NCBI GenBank assembly: GCA_905331475.1
Contig: CAJNYU010004239.1
Span: forward strand, 62,001-126,000
Source: Rotaria socialis
Lineage: Eukaryota; Rotifera; Eurotatoria; Philodinida; Philodinidae
Direction: 5' to 3'
Length of the DNA: 64,000 bases
In this document: positions 48,967-62,021 of the stretch, in pieces
Position numbering within the stretch: the first letter of the stretch is position 1
Layout of the letters: each line of letters begins with the position of its first letter
The notes under the pieces: generated by a model
Seen by the model: only the letters and a program-made list of their open reading frames with translations
What the model was told of the DNA's origin: nothing
Database searches by the model: none
Translations under genes and position numbers: made by a program

Positions 48967-51900
48967 TAATCATTGTTAACTGAATATGAAAAATAAAAAT
49001 AAAACAAACATACGAATGTATATGCATTAGCTTACAAAGATGTTCTTCATGAAAAATTTCATAGTAACCATCTTGTTCTTCGTTCAACATATTACATAAA
49101 TGAATTGATCGAAAATTTTCTATGCCAAAATGATGATCATTATATTTAGAATACCAACATTGCTCAATTTTCCTTACACCTTCATACAATCAAACATGTT
49201 TGCGTGTAACATTTTCAATACACACTCAAACCTTTTCGATAGAGATCAGGTGCTTTTGAAAGTTTAAATAACGTTAAATGTGGATTAAATTGACGAGCAT
49301 CTGCTGACATAATACCATTTTTCTCGTAAGTTTCTCGACAAATTTCTTCAAGTCAATGATAATTAGAAAAAAATTTCCATGTTAAAATATAAAATGGAAC
49401 TTACCAGCAATACGTGCAAGTGCATCAAGATGAGCATCTTTAACTGGATTCATGTAAAGTACTTTATGTTGGAAATGCGACAGGCCCGCAAATGTAATCT
49501 GTGGCAGTGATAATTTCGCTAATGAAACTTGATGATATACATCAGCAAGACTCTGTTGAGCTCTAAATAGAACGTGACAGAAAAACAACAAGATCTTAAT
49601 CCAATAGATTAATTGATAGTTATTAAAAAGAAAAATTTAGTCGATTATCTTTGATTGCTAAAATGACACGAACATCCATCGGGTTACTTTTGAGAAGATT
49701 GTAATTTCAATCTTTTTTTGCTATTTATAGACGATTCATATGTAAGATAATTGAAAACGGAACTATATCGATTGCTTCTATGTTATGCGGATGTGATTGA
49801 ATATCAATTAGACGATAAGAAATTTTCGTTATTCAAGTGAAAGTGACATTAAGTTTTGCTGTTAATGGAATTGAGAGTGCAATTCTATTTGTTTTGTTTC
49901 CAATATCGAACTCAATTTGACACTCATGTAAATACCTTTGAAACCCGACGATTATTTGATTTACTTATTTTATTTGCATTTCTACATCAATCATACAAAA
50001 ATTGAAGTCCAGGAGTTAAATTTAAACGAAATAACATGTCGTTGTGACATCTGACATCGCATCGTTAGTAGATAAAAAATGCGACCTGGTGTGAAAGCAA
50101 ATAATCAGCTTCTCGGAGTTATTTGTAATACCTGTTCAAATGTAACGAATAACCTTTGAATATTAAATAGAATGTCTTATGCTAAGTTCTTTTAAAAGGC
50201 GAAACAAACATCGACATATTATTGTCGATTTAGCTCAATACTATCTACTATAATTATGTTTTTTGTTTAGCCACTAGTGGCTAGTTTAGATTAAAAAGAA
50301 TAGTTACACACCAAAATAGATTGAATTCATACCGGTACGAATACAAAATTCATAAGAGTAAGCAAGCATACATAAAGCCATATAAAGAACAAGATGAATC
50401 ATTTTAGAAATGTTGTAAAAGTTAATTATTAATAAAAAGTTTAGGTCGAATCATCTTTTCAGTTTCTATTTGTATAAGAATGATTCACTTTCATAGTTCT
50501 CTACTACTTTATTGATACTTTTTCCGGCAATAATCAGCTTGAATGTAAATGAAAAATTATTTTGAATATTCCATTCTGGTTTCTGCCTGTAAAAATAAGA
50601 ATTATGTTAAAATTCAAGCATTTATCATTCTTTAATCATAGTATGGACTCGTTTAATTATCGTTTTCTACATGTATTCATTTCCTGAGTGCTATTCAATT
50701 TTGAAAAGTTATATTTTAGATAGGCATGTGTTACGTATCACGTCGCAGGTCAATGAAGCTCAAGTACTATGAGAGAAAAAGAAAAGGCCTGATTTTAATC
50801 TTGGATAATGCATTGAGTGGGAGACTTTGCCGCAACAACTAAACAATTAAAACTTAGTAATTCAATTACTTCACTTCGCGCACTTACCTACCGTAAATAT
50901 TGACAAACACTACACATATTTTTAGTTTACTATTATGCGCATGACAGACTTGACAAAATAAACGATCTTTTCTCTAAAATAATAATAGATTTCTTCAATT
51001 TTAAAAATTATTTGGTTTAGAAACTCATATCTAGAAATAAAAATCAACATGAATTACGTAACTGCAAACTCTAACATCCAATCTCTATTTCTTATTTGCA
51101 TTCATAAATTGTTGCTTTTTAATTTTCCCCAATAAAAATATTACACTCAACATCCCTGTCATTCATAATTATGAGACGTCAATATGATTTGTATTGGTTG
51201 ACTAATCGACAATTTATCATAGTGAATCGAAAGTCAGCCATAAATATACGACCACTGACGTCGTACTAGATTACTTTTACCAGGCAAATGACACGTGTCA
51301 GCTTTTCTCATGTATATTATATATATATATATGCAATTAGAATGATAAACCTATGCTCACTTGTTCGTTTTTTATTCTTGTTGTTATCTGTAATAATCGC
51401 AACCAAAGTGCAATGTCGTATACGTTACTTGTTTTACTATTGGGATCTTTTACGTTGATATCTGCTGAAACTTCTTCAGTACTTCATCAGATAAAAGAAC
51501 GTTTAGAAAATTTAGCTCAACAATTACCAATAAAAACATTCGAAAAACTACCAGATGCTTCTTCCTATTTAAACGACGATCTAACAAATAATAATCCGCA
51601 TATAATCAATGTGAACGAACAATTAACAAGCATTATTCGTGAATGGACTCCACGTCTTCTAGTTCTTGATCCAACATCTCCTTATTACTTTTCAAAATTT
51701 AATAATATTTCAGAACCTGAACATGATCGAAATCTTCTTTCTTATTTACAAGCAAGTAAGCTTTTGTTTAGAAACATGTCAATAGAATTAAAATGAACTA
51801 ATGATTTCGTTGTTTTTCTTCTTCAGTTGAAACCAATGAAACATTTGTTTCTCCATTTGTTAGTGTATTACCACACTCATATCGTAATGCTCTTCAACTA

Positions 51901-54066
51901 CTATCAGTTTTTCATTGTGATGAATTGATTCATCCAACGGTACTTTCATTCTTTCATAATATTGAACTTATTGTTGGTCCTGGTCAAACTGAATTGCCCA
52001 TAGAACGACAATCAGATATGTTCTCAAAATTATATTGTTCTCTATATGGTTCGCCACAATTTATTTTACTTGATCCAACAAAACTAACATACGATGCAGA
52101 AATTTTACTTACACAAGAGAATCTTTCTGATACAGGTTTCTCTTCTACACGTTTACAATCTGGTACTTGTTTATATGTGCCACCTGATTGGATTGCAGGT
52201 GCTCAACTTAACAATAGCATTTCGTTAGTTTATACATTGAAAACTATTGAAAACAAAATTCAAAACGAGACTGATAATCAACCGTTGTTATGTACTAGCG
52301 TTAATTCAACGACATTAAATAAAATAGACTTTACTATTTCTGATGAATTCAATGGCGATGAAATTGGTTTCATAGTTTATTTCTATCAGTATCTCAATCC
52401 TCCTGTTTTCGATAGACATTATACGAATGAAACATTTTTCGAATATTTTCAACAAGATAGAAATGTGTCACAATTAGTTATGAAATGGACGCCAGCATTA
52501 ACAACTCTTATTAAAACTACATTGTTTAAACAACTTGATGTAAATAAAGATGATAAATTTAGTGCAGCTGACTATTTCGCTATTAAACGAACACACTTAA
52601 CACACATACAAGGCGAAATTCATAATATCCTTGAAGAATTACGGCAAGTTGTTATTTCGCAATATAATGAATTAAATGAAGCAATAGTAAAAATGACTCA
52701 ACAAGCTGGGAATCTAGGTTCGGATGAAAATGCAGAAGACAATGTTTTAGATATATTAGCTAGTTTACCTGATATAATCAAAGAAAAATTAAAAGAGATC
52801 GATTTCAATGGTCAAGCAATTTTAGATAAAATGAAAGATAAAAGACCTAAACGGCCATCAAGAAATAGGGATCAAGATAGACACAGTACAAGAGACGATG
52901 ATGCTTCAATGCTTTTTGATAAAGATCAAAACGAAGACATCATATACGCCGATGATCAAGAAGAAGAAGAAGAAATAACAGCAGAACCATTTATCACCGA
53001 GAAGGAACCTCATAGAACTGATTTGTGATTATATTTTACTAACCTTTTTTTATCATCGTCTGTTTTCAATTCAAAAACCATAAGTGTTATGTGAAGTTTC
53101 GCAATTGATACACTTGCTTTTGATAATAATGGATTTGATTCTATGATATGTTTTTGTATTTCATTAGCATGATCGATGATCTAAATTAAATATAGATTAC
53201 ATTCGTTTTTTTTAAGTCTATATGAATACGATGTTAATTTGTAACCATTATGGAATGAATAAATCATAGAAATATCTCGTTAATGTAAAATAACAACAGA
53301 CATTCAAAAACGAAAATGTGGAAGTTTCAAGAAATTTAACTCGAAAGAGATTTTTCCAGGAAACAAATAGCGAGGAAAAACTGTAGTTGATAAACTTTTT
53401 TTTTAAACGGTGAGAAAATGATTTGAGCTTAGAAATTTGACGCTAGTCTTTGTTTCACTTAGTATGTGTGTGAGTGAGGAACTGAAATTGTAAAAAACAT
53501 CTTGAGAACAATTCCACAAAGTATTCATAGTGTCTGCTGAACAAAAAAAAACTATGAATTTGATAGTTTCTAAATGAGAAAATGTGTATGTTTCACCGTG
53601 AACATCGCTCGAACGTTGTTTTCTTAGTAGCTTTTAAAAAATCGGATTACATAAAACGTCTGACAAGTGCTGATATTTCTTTAAGAATCTCTCTTACTTC
53701 ACATGCAACCAGCCAATCTATCATAATTAAACTATTTGTTTTTCTATTTATTCACGTCTTTTAAATTTACACAATTAACAAAATTCTTTAGTTTACCTGT
53801 TGACTTTTTATTCGAAAACTCAGAAATGCATTGGGTCTTATAGCTTTTTGCCGTTTATCTTGTGTATCTGAAACCAAAAAATTCACAATCATTCAAATTT
53901 TCTTTCTTTTCTTCTACAGACCTGATTTACGCGTATTCTTTTGTTGGAAAGATTCACCGCGGCTATCATCATTTTCTAAAGAAGATGGTGGACGTTTGCT
54001 TAACGCAGACTTAATAAAATATTTTCCGTGAGTGACGATTTTGTTTGTTTGCTTAGATGACGCCAT
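48967..54066 (-). CDS. AKAP7: AKAP7-like two-HxT (2H phosphoesterase / 2'-5' RNA ligase fold) protein
   Basis: Six exons or more on the - strand: 54066-53922, 53867-53797, 53180-53044, 49562-49405, 49345-49232 and 49179-49036, with a short end to 48967. All phases match. A basic/Ser-rich N-terminus leads to RPNAFLSFRI, equal to the RPNYFLSI strand of AKAP7. The two catalytic HxT motifs are KLHITLMVFEL and FNPHLTLFKLSKAP. The end, GVRKIEQCWYSKYNDHHFG, matches the AKAP7 C-terminal GVRKIEP..Y..F.DH.FG. Family members hydrolyse 2'-5' linkages or bind AMP; AKAP7 long forms also anchor PKA, and I see no clear anchoring helix here. Intron 3 (49563-53043) contains a whole gene on the other strand. 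The last few codons (to TAA at 48967) are uncertain. Confidence 0.8.
51413..53028 (+). CDS. Secreted/ER JmjC-cupin-like protein with EF-hand
   Basis: Exons 51413-51755 and 51827-53028, joined in phase 1. About 514 residues. The start chosen, MSYTLLVLLLGSFTLISAETS, is a clear signal peptide; an in-frame ATG at 51353 would bury it. A cupin/JmjC-like block contains KLYCSLYGSPQFILLDP and SGTCLYVPPDWIAGAQ, similar to luminal JmjC proteins. The iron ligands look lost: QSD stands where HxD is expected, and Ala replaces the distal His. A canonical EF-hand loop follows (DVNKDDKFSAAD), then coiled-coil-like and highly acidic sequence. It ends RTDL, only loosely like an ER-retrieval tail. Several N-glycosylation sequons fit a secretory route. 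The whole gene lies inside an intron of the AKAP7-like gene on the opposite strand. Confidence 0.7.
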
Positions 54067-54947
54067 TATGACTGTCTACAAAGAAAAGAAAAATCATAGC
54101 AGTATTTTACTATTGAGCGTCCACGTGTATTCAAATTTTTTTCTTTCAATGCAGACAAGAAAGAAAAAAGAGCGATAAGATGTATCATTGAAACTCTCTA
54201 CTGTCGTCATTCGAGGGAAAATATCTATTGAGCAAATGGTTTCTTCATATAAAATAGAAGATTATGTAACGCTCAATAACATGCCTTCAAGAGATTTTTC
54301 ACGAAAACAAATGCATAGAGTATAATTACTTTGACAACCAAATTCAAATGTTTTCAAAACTCATTTCACTAGGAAACCGTGCGTCATCAACGAGAGAAAT
54401 GAAAACATAACATTTCAAACACATTCAGCGAAGCAACATCTCACAGAACTGTGAATAAAATCACCACGCCCACACACTAACTTCACAAGAGACTCTCTTA
54501 GAAAGTAGATGGATCCCGCATTTGACTCAACTTTATGCCATTTCAGTACGCAACACAATGTATATATCTGTGTAAAAGTCCTCTTCAATCGTTTGATAAT
54601 ATCTATGCCCTAAAACTGTATTCAAATAAATAAAACATATCATCAAATAGAAATTATCTTTCTTTAATATCTATCAAGAAAAAAAGAACACATAAATATT
54701 CACAATACAAATAGTGTTGTTTTTTCTCGTCTTTCATAATCATCTATACATACAGCAACGATCGGGATTGATAATTACGAAAGAGTAATAACAAGAACAA
54801 AAAAAAAACGAAAAGAGAAATGAGAGGGAATCAATGACTGTAACGCAAAATAGAAAACAAAACAAAAAGAGAGCAAATAAAAAATATTGCAACTATATGG
54901 CTCATCATTATCCAATCCCATATTCACTGTTTGGAATGAGTAATCAA
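54067..54947. other. Intergenic spacer
   Basis: Lies upstream of the AKAP7-like start and downstream of the Cys-rich membrane protein, both on the - strand. AT-rich; no exon, hairpin or repeat stood out. Confidence 0.5.
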
Positions 54948-57900
54948 CTAAATAATAAAATTTATTATCTGCTGTTTTTTTATACATAACAATATGGTTA
55001 GTAATAAAAGAATATAGTTGAATAGTAATTGTTTTGATTTCGAACAAGGATTAACTAATTTAGCTGAATAAATCGATATAGATATTGTATCTTCATCAAT
55101 ATTGAATGAACATGCATGGCTATTATTTTGAATAATTATTGAATCACTCATTTGAAATCTCTATTAAATGAAAAATATTCGAAACTTGCCAAAAAATAAA
55201 GAAAACATACAAGACAATAACTGGTATTTGTATAGTTTGATTGGGCAATAAGATAAATCGTTGATAGATCATCAGACTCCCATGATGCAATACAAGTATC
55301 CGTTTGAATAGGCCAACGATATTCAAGATCTAAACATAAAGAGAAAGCCCTGTAGACAAAACTACTGAGTCTTCGGGTAGGAAATTTTTCAATAGATACT
55401 TTTTCTGCTGACTGTATCATAATGAGTTTTATTACCTTTCCTTTTTTTGCCCGTTTCGATCGGGCCATTAGAAAATTTCCGGTTCGGGAGGAATGCTATA
55501 ATCATATCTGCACTTTCCCCGCTTACCATTGACTGTTCATCTATAAACATTTACAAAACTTGTATTGAACCACTTTTTTTTTCTAACATCTAACAGAAAT
55601 TCATCATTAACACTAAGCCTGCTCTGTTTACTTTTCCTCTTTGATTATGACGAAAGCTCTGCCTAACTCAATATAATGTTCTCAAGATAAGTCAATAAAG
55701 TTTTTAACGAGAAAAACATGTTTATCATCAAATCTCAATAAATGATATCACAAGTGACATAGAAGTAGATTTAAATCCTCTTAGTAAATCGATATGAATC
55801 TATTTTCAAACCTTTTTCTACTTGATAAGTAATCAGCTTTTCTCTATTATCACAACCAACAGATAGATGAAACGATTGTTTTCTTAATAGAAACGGCCGA
55901 TGATGATTTAGATTGGATTCAAATGATAGATGACCAATGCTAGTTGGGCATTGTGATAAATAATTTGATTTTTTAACGAATGTTAATATTTTACTATCTT
56001 CATTATCATTACAATTATTGATATTGAATTCTAAAACATTATTTGTTCGTTGATTTATTCGTAAACATTTCTCTTGAACATCACTGCAAGGAAAATTTAA
56101 AAAAAAAGAAATCTTCGTTTTAAATTCTTATTGAAATGAAATTCTATACCAATTCATAAATATTCGAATAAGATAATCGGTTGAATTGAATGATTGAACG
56201 CAATAAAATCGTTGATTATATTCAGTTTGTTGAGAATGAACTAGTTCGATATCAGTATTTTTTATGAACATTCGCATTGTTCGATTAAGTGAATACCATT
56301 CAATTTGTTGAAATTCATCGGGAAAAATACATGATACATTTGATTCGTTACCGATGTGTCGATCTTAAGAAATATTTAAAAGAAAACTGGGTGAGTAATG
56401 CTTGAAAAATAAAATAACCTACTGCTCGGTGATAATGTCATTACTGTTGCCATATGTCTAGAATTTAGATCACGACATGAACCGTCCGTTGCCATATTTA
56501 ATGAAAACGATGATGAGATATCTTTGTCTTTAGTTACATAATACTACAAAATATGAAAAAAAAAGAAATTTAAAAGCATGAAACGATCAATAAGATTTTA
56601 TTTGATTTACAAAGCACGCGTATGGATTATCATTTGGATTATAGATTTTTGAAAGAATACGCGTAACGAAATATGTATGAAAACCTTCGATCCATGTTGC
56701 AACACATTGCAGATGACGATCAAATGTTGGATGATACAATGAACATGATGAAAGATGTAAACGAAATTGGTAATCATTTATACATTCACCAATGTAAGAT
56801 GACGATAATGATTGATAACAGTTAGAACCATCTTTTATTAACTTTAACAATGAAAATGGTGGTTGAATAGGACATATTTGAGCTGTTGAATTGTCTGGAT
56901 TTTATAAAAACGAAAAAAACACAATAGACATGTGCGTGTTGTCAAACAAAAATAAATGTGCAAATAACACATCGCTTTCTTTTATTGTTCGTTTCTTTGT
57001 TATGTATACGAATCTTTTAACCTCATCATATGTACGCTGTATGTTAAAATAACAGTAATCACAATCCTAGTAATAATAAAAATACTCACTTCGATGAAGT
57101 GTATATAATGGTGCATCGGGTGCAATCATATTCTGGCATAAACTAATATTCGATAGATCATCCGCCTCATTACATTCACCTAAAATAGAAAGTCAAAACA
57201 TCTTTTGTGTAATGTTTTCTATTGCAAAACAAAACATACTTTCACGATATTGAAGTAAATTAGTATCACGTTCAATGAATAGAAGACATCGTGTACAGCG
57301 AGCTTTGCTATTAAAAGAAAAAGAAAAAAGAAAAGTATGTTAAAGGCGTTATTATGCTTGGTTGCTGATGGCGAAACTTATTTTCTGCTATACTGATTCT
57401 ATCGACACACGTGCATATACCTAAATATGACGTAATAACTCATGCATTAGTTTTTTTTTCTCTCTTGTCTATCCTAATTCAACCCAAATAAAAAAAAAAA
57501 GAAAAGCAAATTCACAAGAGGTATATGTATAACATTTGCTTGAGTTTTTACACCTTTTCGCTAAGCTAAAAAGCCTTTTAATTAATTTTGCTTTCGCTTC
57601 TATATGTCAAAACTATGTTGAACACGTACAACATACATTTTGATAAATCTACATAGTGATTAACTAAGCATAAACAATCTCTAAAAGTTAGTAATGACGA
57701 CAAGTCATCTATACATACCGATCAGTAAAGAGGTAATACTGTTGTGCAGGAAGTACTTCTAGGCAATCTCCTTTTGTCTGGATATGATCGACTGTTATCT
57801 CTAATAGTGAATTCATTCCATGTTGATACCATAAGCCACGCCATGCTGTAGGCATATTGCACAACGAGCAAGCTAGAGATAAAAGTAAAACTGTAAAGCA

Positions 57901-59136
57901 CATAAAATACTTTGAAGGTTACTCGTAAATTGTAACTGATTATTATTTTTTTCTCTCTCTTAGCGTTCAATGTCAATGGTACGCCTCTCAATCATTCCGT
58001 GTTATTCTGTCAACGATGATAAAGAACTCATTTATATGAATATTTAAACTTTGATTAGTATAGCAATGTTCCCTATGTCCTCATCGCTTGTTATACATTA
58101 ATGAGAGAATATTAAGCGTAAATGAATGAAGACATAATCTTATTCAAGAAATTCAATAAGGTTGTCTTCTCTCTTGTCCCCTAAGTATTGAAACAACAAA
58201 ATGTGTATGCGAGATCTTTACTGTAAATATCTTACTCTACCAACACGATTACGTCATAGAACAGAAAAGTCCATCAACAATAAAAATGGATAAACACATC
58301 CATGTACAGTACACTTAGAATCATCATCAATCCTCATTGCTTGTCTTTAGAAAAGATAGTTTGCTATAGGCGGATGTATTATTGTGGGTATACTTCAGGA
58401 TATGGAATTTTTTCTCATCAAATAAGAATACTTGAGAAAGACAAAACAATTGATATAGCTTCTACGAATGTTTCAATCGATCATCATAGGAAGCTCAAGG
58501 CTGACAATAGTTACAGTCAAAAAGACATGAGAAATTCTCTCATACTCAAGAGGCTTCTTGCTTTCTTCCTCTCTCTATCGATCTCATTCATTCACTCAAA
58601 CATCTGCTCAATTTTAATCATCACTTAAATAAGAAACAAAATGACGTAGTAATTCGAGTTTGAATTCGTTTGTCGTTGAAGCCAAGTGAACTTCTCAATT
58701 TAATTACTGACGATGAATGAATAGGTCTATCATGACTGAAGATGAACGAGTGGGTGGGATTTGGAAAAAGAAAAAATGTTCAACGCAGATGGACAACAGT
58801 TCACACGCATTCAAACATAAATGACAGTCACGTAGAACGGTGTATTGTTAAATAAATCCAATTGACGAAAAAAGATGCATGTGCATATCATCGTTCATTC
58901 TATCGACAGCTGTCGTTTGCACATATATATGAAATCTATGTATCAGTCTAAATAGTTATTTATCTATTTTGACAAATCGTTCACACTTTTGTCATTGAAT
59001 ACCATCATCAAGATTTGTTTTTTTTTCTATTGAACACGAATAGCAATTAAGAAAAAAGAAAAGTCCATGCATTACCTGACTTGATGTGTAAAAATAAAAT
59101 AATGGTTAAAAGAAATAATCGACGAATATCATTCAT
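54948..59136 (-). CDS. Cys-rich secreted/single-pass membrane protein (DUF7042-7045-like)
   Basis: Ten exons on the - strand: 59136-59076, 57872-57719, 57307-57240, 57179-57090, 56894-56611, 56543-56423, 56363-56150, 56083-55812, 55329-55211 and 55160-54948. Exon phases agree throughout. Exon 1 is a signal peptide (MNDIRRLFLLTIILFL). The mature start CNMPTAWRGLWYQHG, then CTRCLLFIERDTNLLQYRE and SLCQNMIAPDAPLYTLHR, match my memory of the invertebrate family with C-x-P..W.G.W(F/Y)Q and C.RC....N.LQY motifs (DUF7044/7045/7042/7043). Four repeated Cys-rich blocks with N-glycosylation sequons follow. Near the end is one membrane helix (FNYILLLLTILLCI) and a short basic tail, giving a type I topology. 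Intron 1 is 1.2 kb. Function unknown; probably cell-surface. Confidence 0.75.
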
Positions 59137-60172
59137 CCGTGTGCCATCATATGATTCTAATATTTAATATGTCTTTTTTTCTCTTTCTACGCTTTGTTTC
59201 ACCAGTAAAACTAAGTAGAACAAATCCACATTTATAAGAAAATGAATAATGTCTAAAAAGTGTGCAGAGACTGACGCGTCTTCCGCTTTCTTCTACTATA
59301 CAGCGACAACGACACACATACAATCTTTATTTCTTCTCTACATTTAGAAGGACGACAACGAACTAGAGAGAGAGAGAGAGAAAGAGAAACAGTAGAGAGT
59401 GATGATCGCCATCGTAATAAACGACAGAGAGATAGAGCGAACGCACAAGGGAGAGAAAAAGACATGGACAAGAAGAAGAAGAAGAAGAAAAAAGAACAAA
59501 GTGGCACGCGAATCACTCATATATAAAAGCATGATGATGACGTTGTAGCCGACAAACAACTGTCCGGACGACGAATAAATGATCTCATCATCGAGAGACC
59601 TTTTTTTTTATTCAATATATATATATTGAATGTTCTTTTAGTCACGTCCGCTAGTTTTATTCTCGTTTTTTATTACATGTCTGAAAGATTCTCACACCTT
59701 TGTATATACAACAAGGGGTAGCTGATGATGATGATGATGGTGATCAACTTATTCAAAGCTTAACAGATCCTATCTATATACTCATTTGAATTACTCAAGT
59801 GAAAACAAGAAAAATTTGAAGAACACTTTACACCTTATGTACACATATTAACAGTCGACAATGGGTGTTTTTTTTCTATTGTTTAATGTCTATATGTGGT
59901 ACATGAATGAAGCAATCAACATATGGATAATAGCGATCTATCTATCATTCACTCACCATGTTTCAAGTATCCAGTGGTTAATAAACATCTTTTGTCTTAA
60001 GTACTAGTAGTAGACGTGGCAATAGATCTAAACAACTAAACTAAATGATTATTTTTAACCCATACTATTATATTTAAAAATCAAGAGTAATTAATCTTTG
60101 TGTCTCTTGGCATACGTATGTAAAATAATGATAAATGATAAAAACAATAGAATTAAGAAATTTTCGTTTTAT
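59137..60172. other. Spacer with purine repeats
   Basis: Contains an AG-rich tract (about 59361-59400), AAG triplets (about 59471-59490), an AT palindrome at 59610-59630 and a GAT run (59725-59742). No gene seen. Confidence 0.6.
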
Positions 60173-61916
60173 TTAGTTTTGGAGTTCAGGTTTTTTGGAA
60201 TCGTTTTCATTGTTTTCTATTTCAACATTAGATTTGTCCACGCCTTTGCAACCTGTTGGTTGATTAGTATCATCATTGGACTTTGTTTGCTCATCGTGAG
60301 GTTTGTCGTTTGTTGTTTCTTTTTCTTCTAGACTAGCATTTTTCATATTTAGACTAAAACAAATTTGAGGCATGAATGAATGAAAAATAAAATCTCCAGA
60401 TATGCTGGAATTCTTATGGCATACGATTGTTGAGTATGTAATAAAGAATTATCTTTTGTTCCATTGTCATCGAGTTCCATACTGTCAGCCGGTTGAGTAT
60501 CCGGCAAATCATTAGGTACGGATGGTAGACGTTTGAGGTCAGCTTCAATGTCGTCTTTTGATGCTATGGCTACCTCGTCTTCTGTTGAAGCATCTATAAC
60601 TTTCGGATTAAATACAGTTGGTGATTTTGGTTGATCATTTGATGGTAGTGATGAGCTTTCTGGCATTGGATTTATGATATCGAAAAGAGTAAATTTTAGT
60701 TCTTTAGCTTTGTCAACCCATGCATCATAAATATGATCGTCCCAGAGGACAAATACAATCACAGGTACTACACCGGCTTCTTTATCAACTGTTCGAAGTG
60801 CAACATCAGCACCATTATTTGATGGCTATAAAAACATGACATTATCTTAAATCATATAATAACAAGTTGTACTTACATAACCAAATATACCACAACTAAT
60901 AGCCGTAAAACCAATTGATTGGAGATCGTACAAATTAGCCAGAGCAAGTGCTGTTTTATAGCATGATGTTAATTCACTCGCACATTCTTGTGCTCTGTAT
61001 CGATCGTATATAGGACCAGCTGTGTTAATAATATAAGAAGTTGTTGATGACATATTGTAACTAAGCAAAATACGTGAATGACCAGTTGGTAAGCGAACAC
61101 TATCTCTGACTTTTTTATGAGCTACGCATGCTTCATAAAGTTCAGATCCAGCAGCTCGATGAATTACTCCATCAACTCCTCCACCACCCGTCATATGTTC
61201 ATTAGCAGCTATTAGAAATGAAATAAAATGAAAATAAACTCTCTCTTTCAACATCACTAACAAACCATTAACAATAGCATCGACTTTTGTTCTCGTAATA
61301 TCACCTTGTAATATGATCAATATTGATTTATTTTCATTGATAAAATAATACTGAGGACAGCGAAGCTTTTTACTTTGGCCATAACCATAATTTTGCTTCA
61401 ATGTTTCCTGATTTCTGAATACAATATATTATTGTTTCTATACGTATTTTTCTCTTGACTTACTGCTGTAGATATTTTATCAAGTCAAAATTATCTTTCC
61501 ATGGTAAATTTAGTTGATTTGTATTTGATCCTTGACTAGTTTGTCTGTCGAGTCTAGATGAAAACAAAAATAAAATTTCACTGAAGTATATTTGAATGAA
61601 TTCTCACGTTGGAGAAGATTCACCAGTAAATATAGCACGAAAAATATATGTTAGAAAAGATCGAAGCAATTTGAAAAGAATCCATCTACGAATATACAAC
61701 AGCTAAAGAAAAGTTCTCAAACTTAGATACAATAAGCATCTCATTGATTTAGGTGCTTTTATTAATCTTTATAAATCGTTAGGCTAGTAAACTTATTATG
61801 AACGACTGAAAACTCTCCGTAACTTTCTTATCGAGCACACCATAGAATTAGATTTACCTATGACTTTGTGGTTGTGATAATTCTGATGATTTGGTTCGAG
61901 TCTCTTTGGATGCCAT
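60173..61916 (-). CDS. Macrodomain (MACROD-like ADP-ribose hydrolase) protein
   Basis: Exons on the - strand: 61916-61858, 61553-61464, 61414-61266, 61208-60877, 60825-60425 and 60353-60173; all phases match. A polar N-terminus (MASKETRTKSSELSQ) precedes the macrodomain at about residue 95. ADP-ribose contacts are visible: GDITRTKVDAIVNAAN with the key Asp and Asn, TGGGGVDGVIHRAAG, and SCGIFGYPSNNGA. The MACROD signature GGGGVDGxIHRAAG is kept, so it may remove mono-ADP-ribose or deacetylate O-acetyl-ADP-ribose. After the domain come about 150 acidic, Ser/Pro-rich residues, probably disordered. Not splicing the last intron (60354-60424) gives a different, hydrophobic end, ...SCLKFVLV. No targeting peptide seen. 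Confidence 0.88.
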
Positions 61917-62021
61917 TCCAAATAGAATTATTTTTTTTTGTAAATCTATAATAAAATGTAATCCTAAAGATAATTTTATGAAAAAATTAACTAACAAGAA
62001 AGCATTATAGTTAGAATGGCG

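Noticed and set aside
50304-50402. A 32-codon - strand frame with a signal-peptide-like start (MIHLVLYMALCML) upstream of the AKAP7-like 3' exons
   Set aside because: It first looked like the AKAP7-like first exon, but the true 5' exons with matching phases and the HxT motif lie at 53044-54066; this frame is in the intron and ends by itself.
53831-54031. + strand frame of 66 codons opposite AKAP7-like exon 1
   Set aside because: The - strand reading gives a start codon, matching splice phases and the RPNAFLSF family motif in the next exon; the + frame is its shadow.
58302-58628. 108-codon + strand frame
   Set aside because: It lies in intron 1 of the Cys-rich membrane protein gene, on the opposite strand, with no splice or family support.
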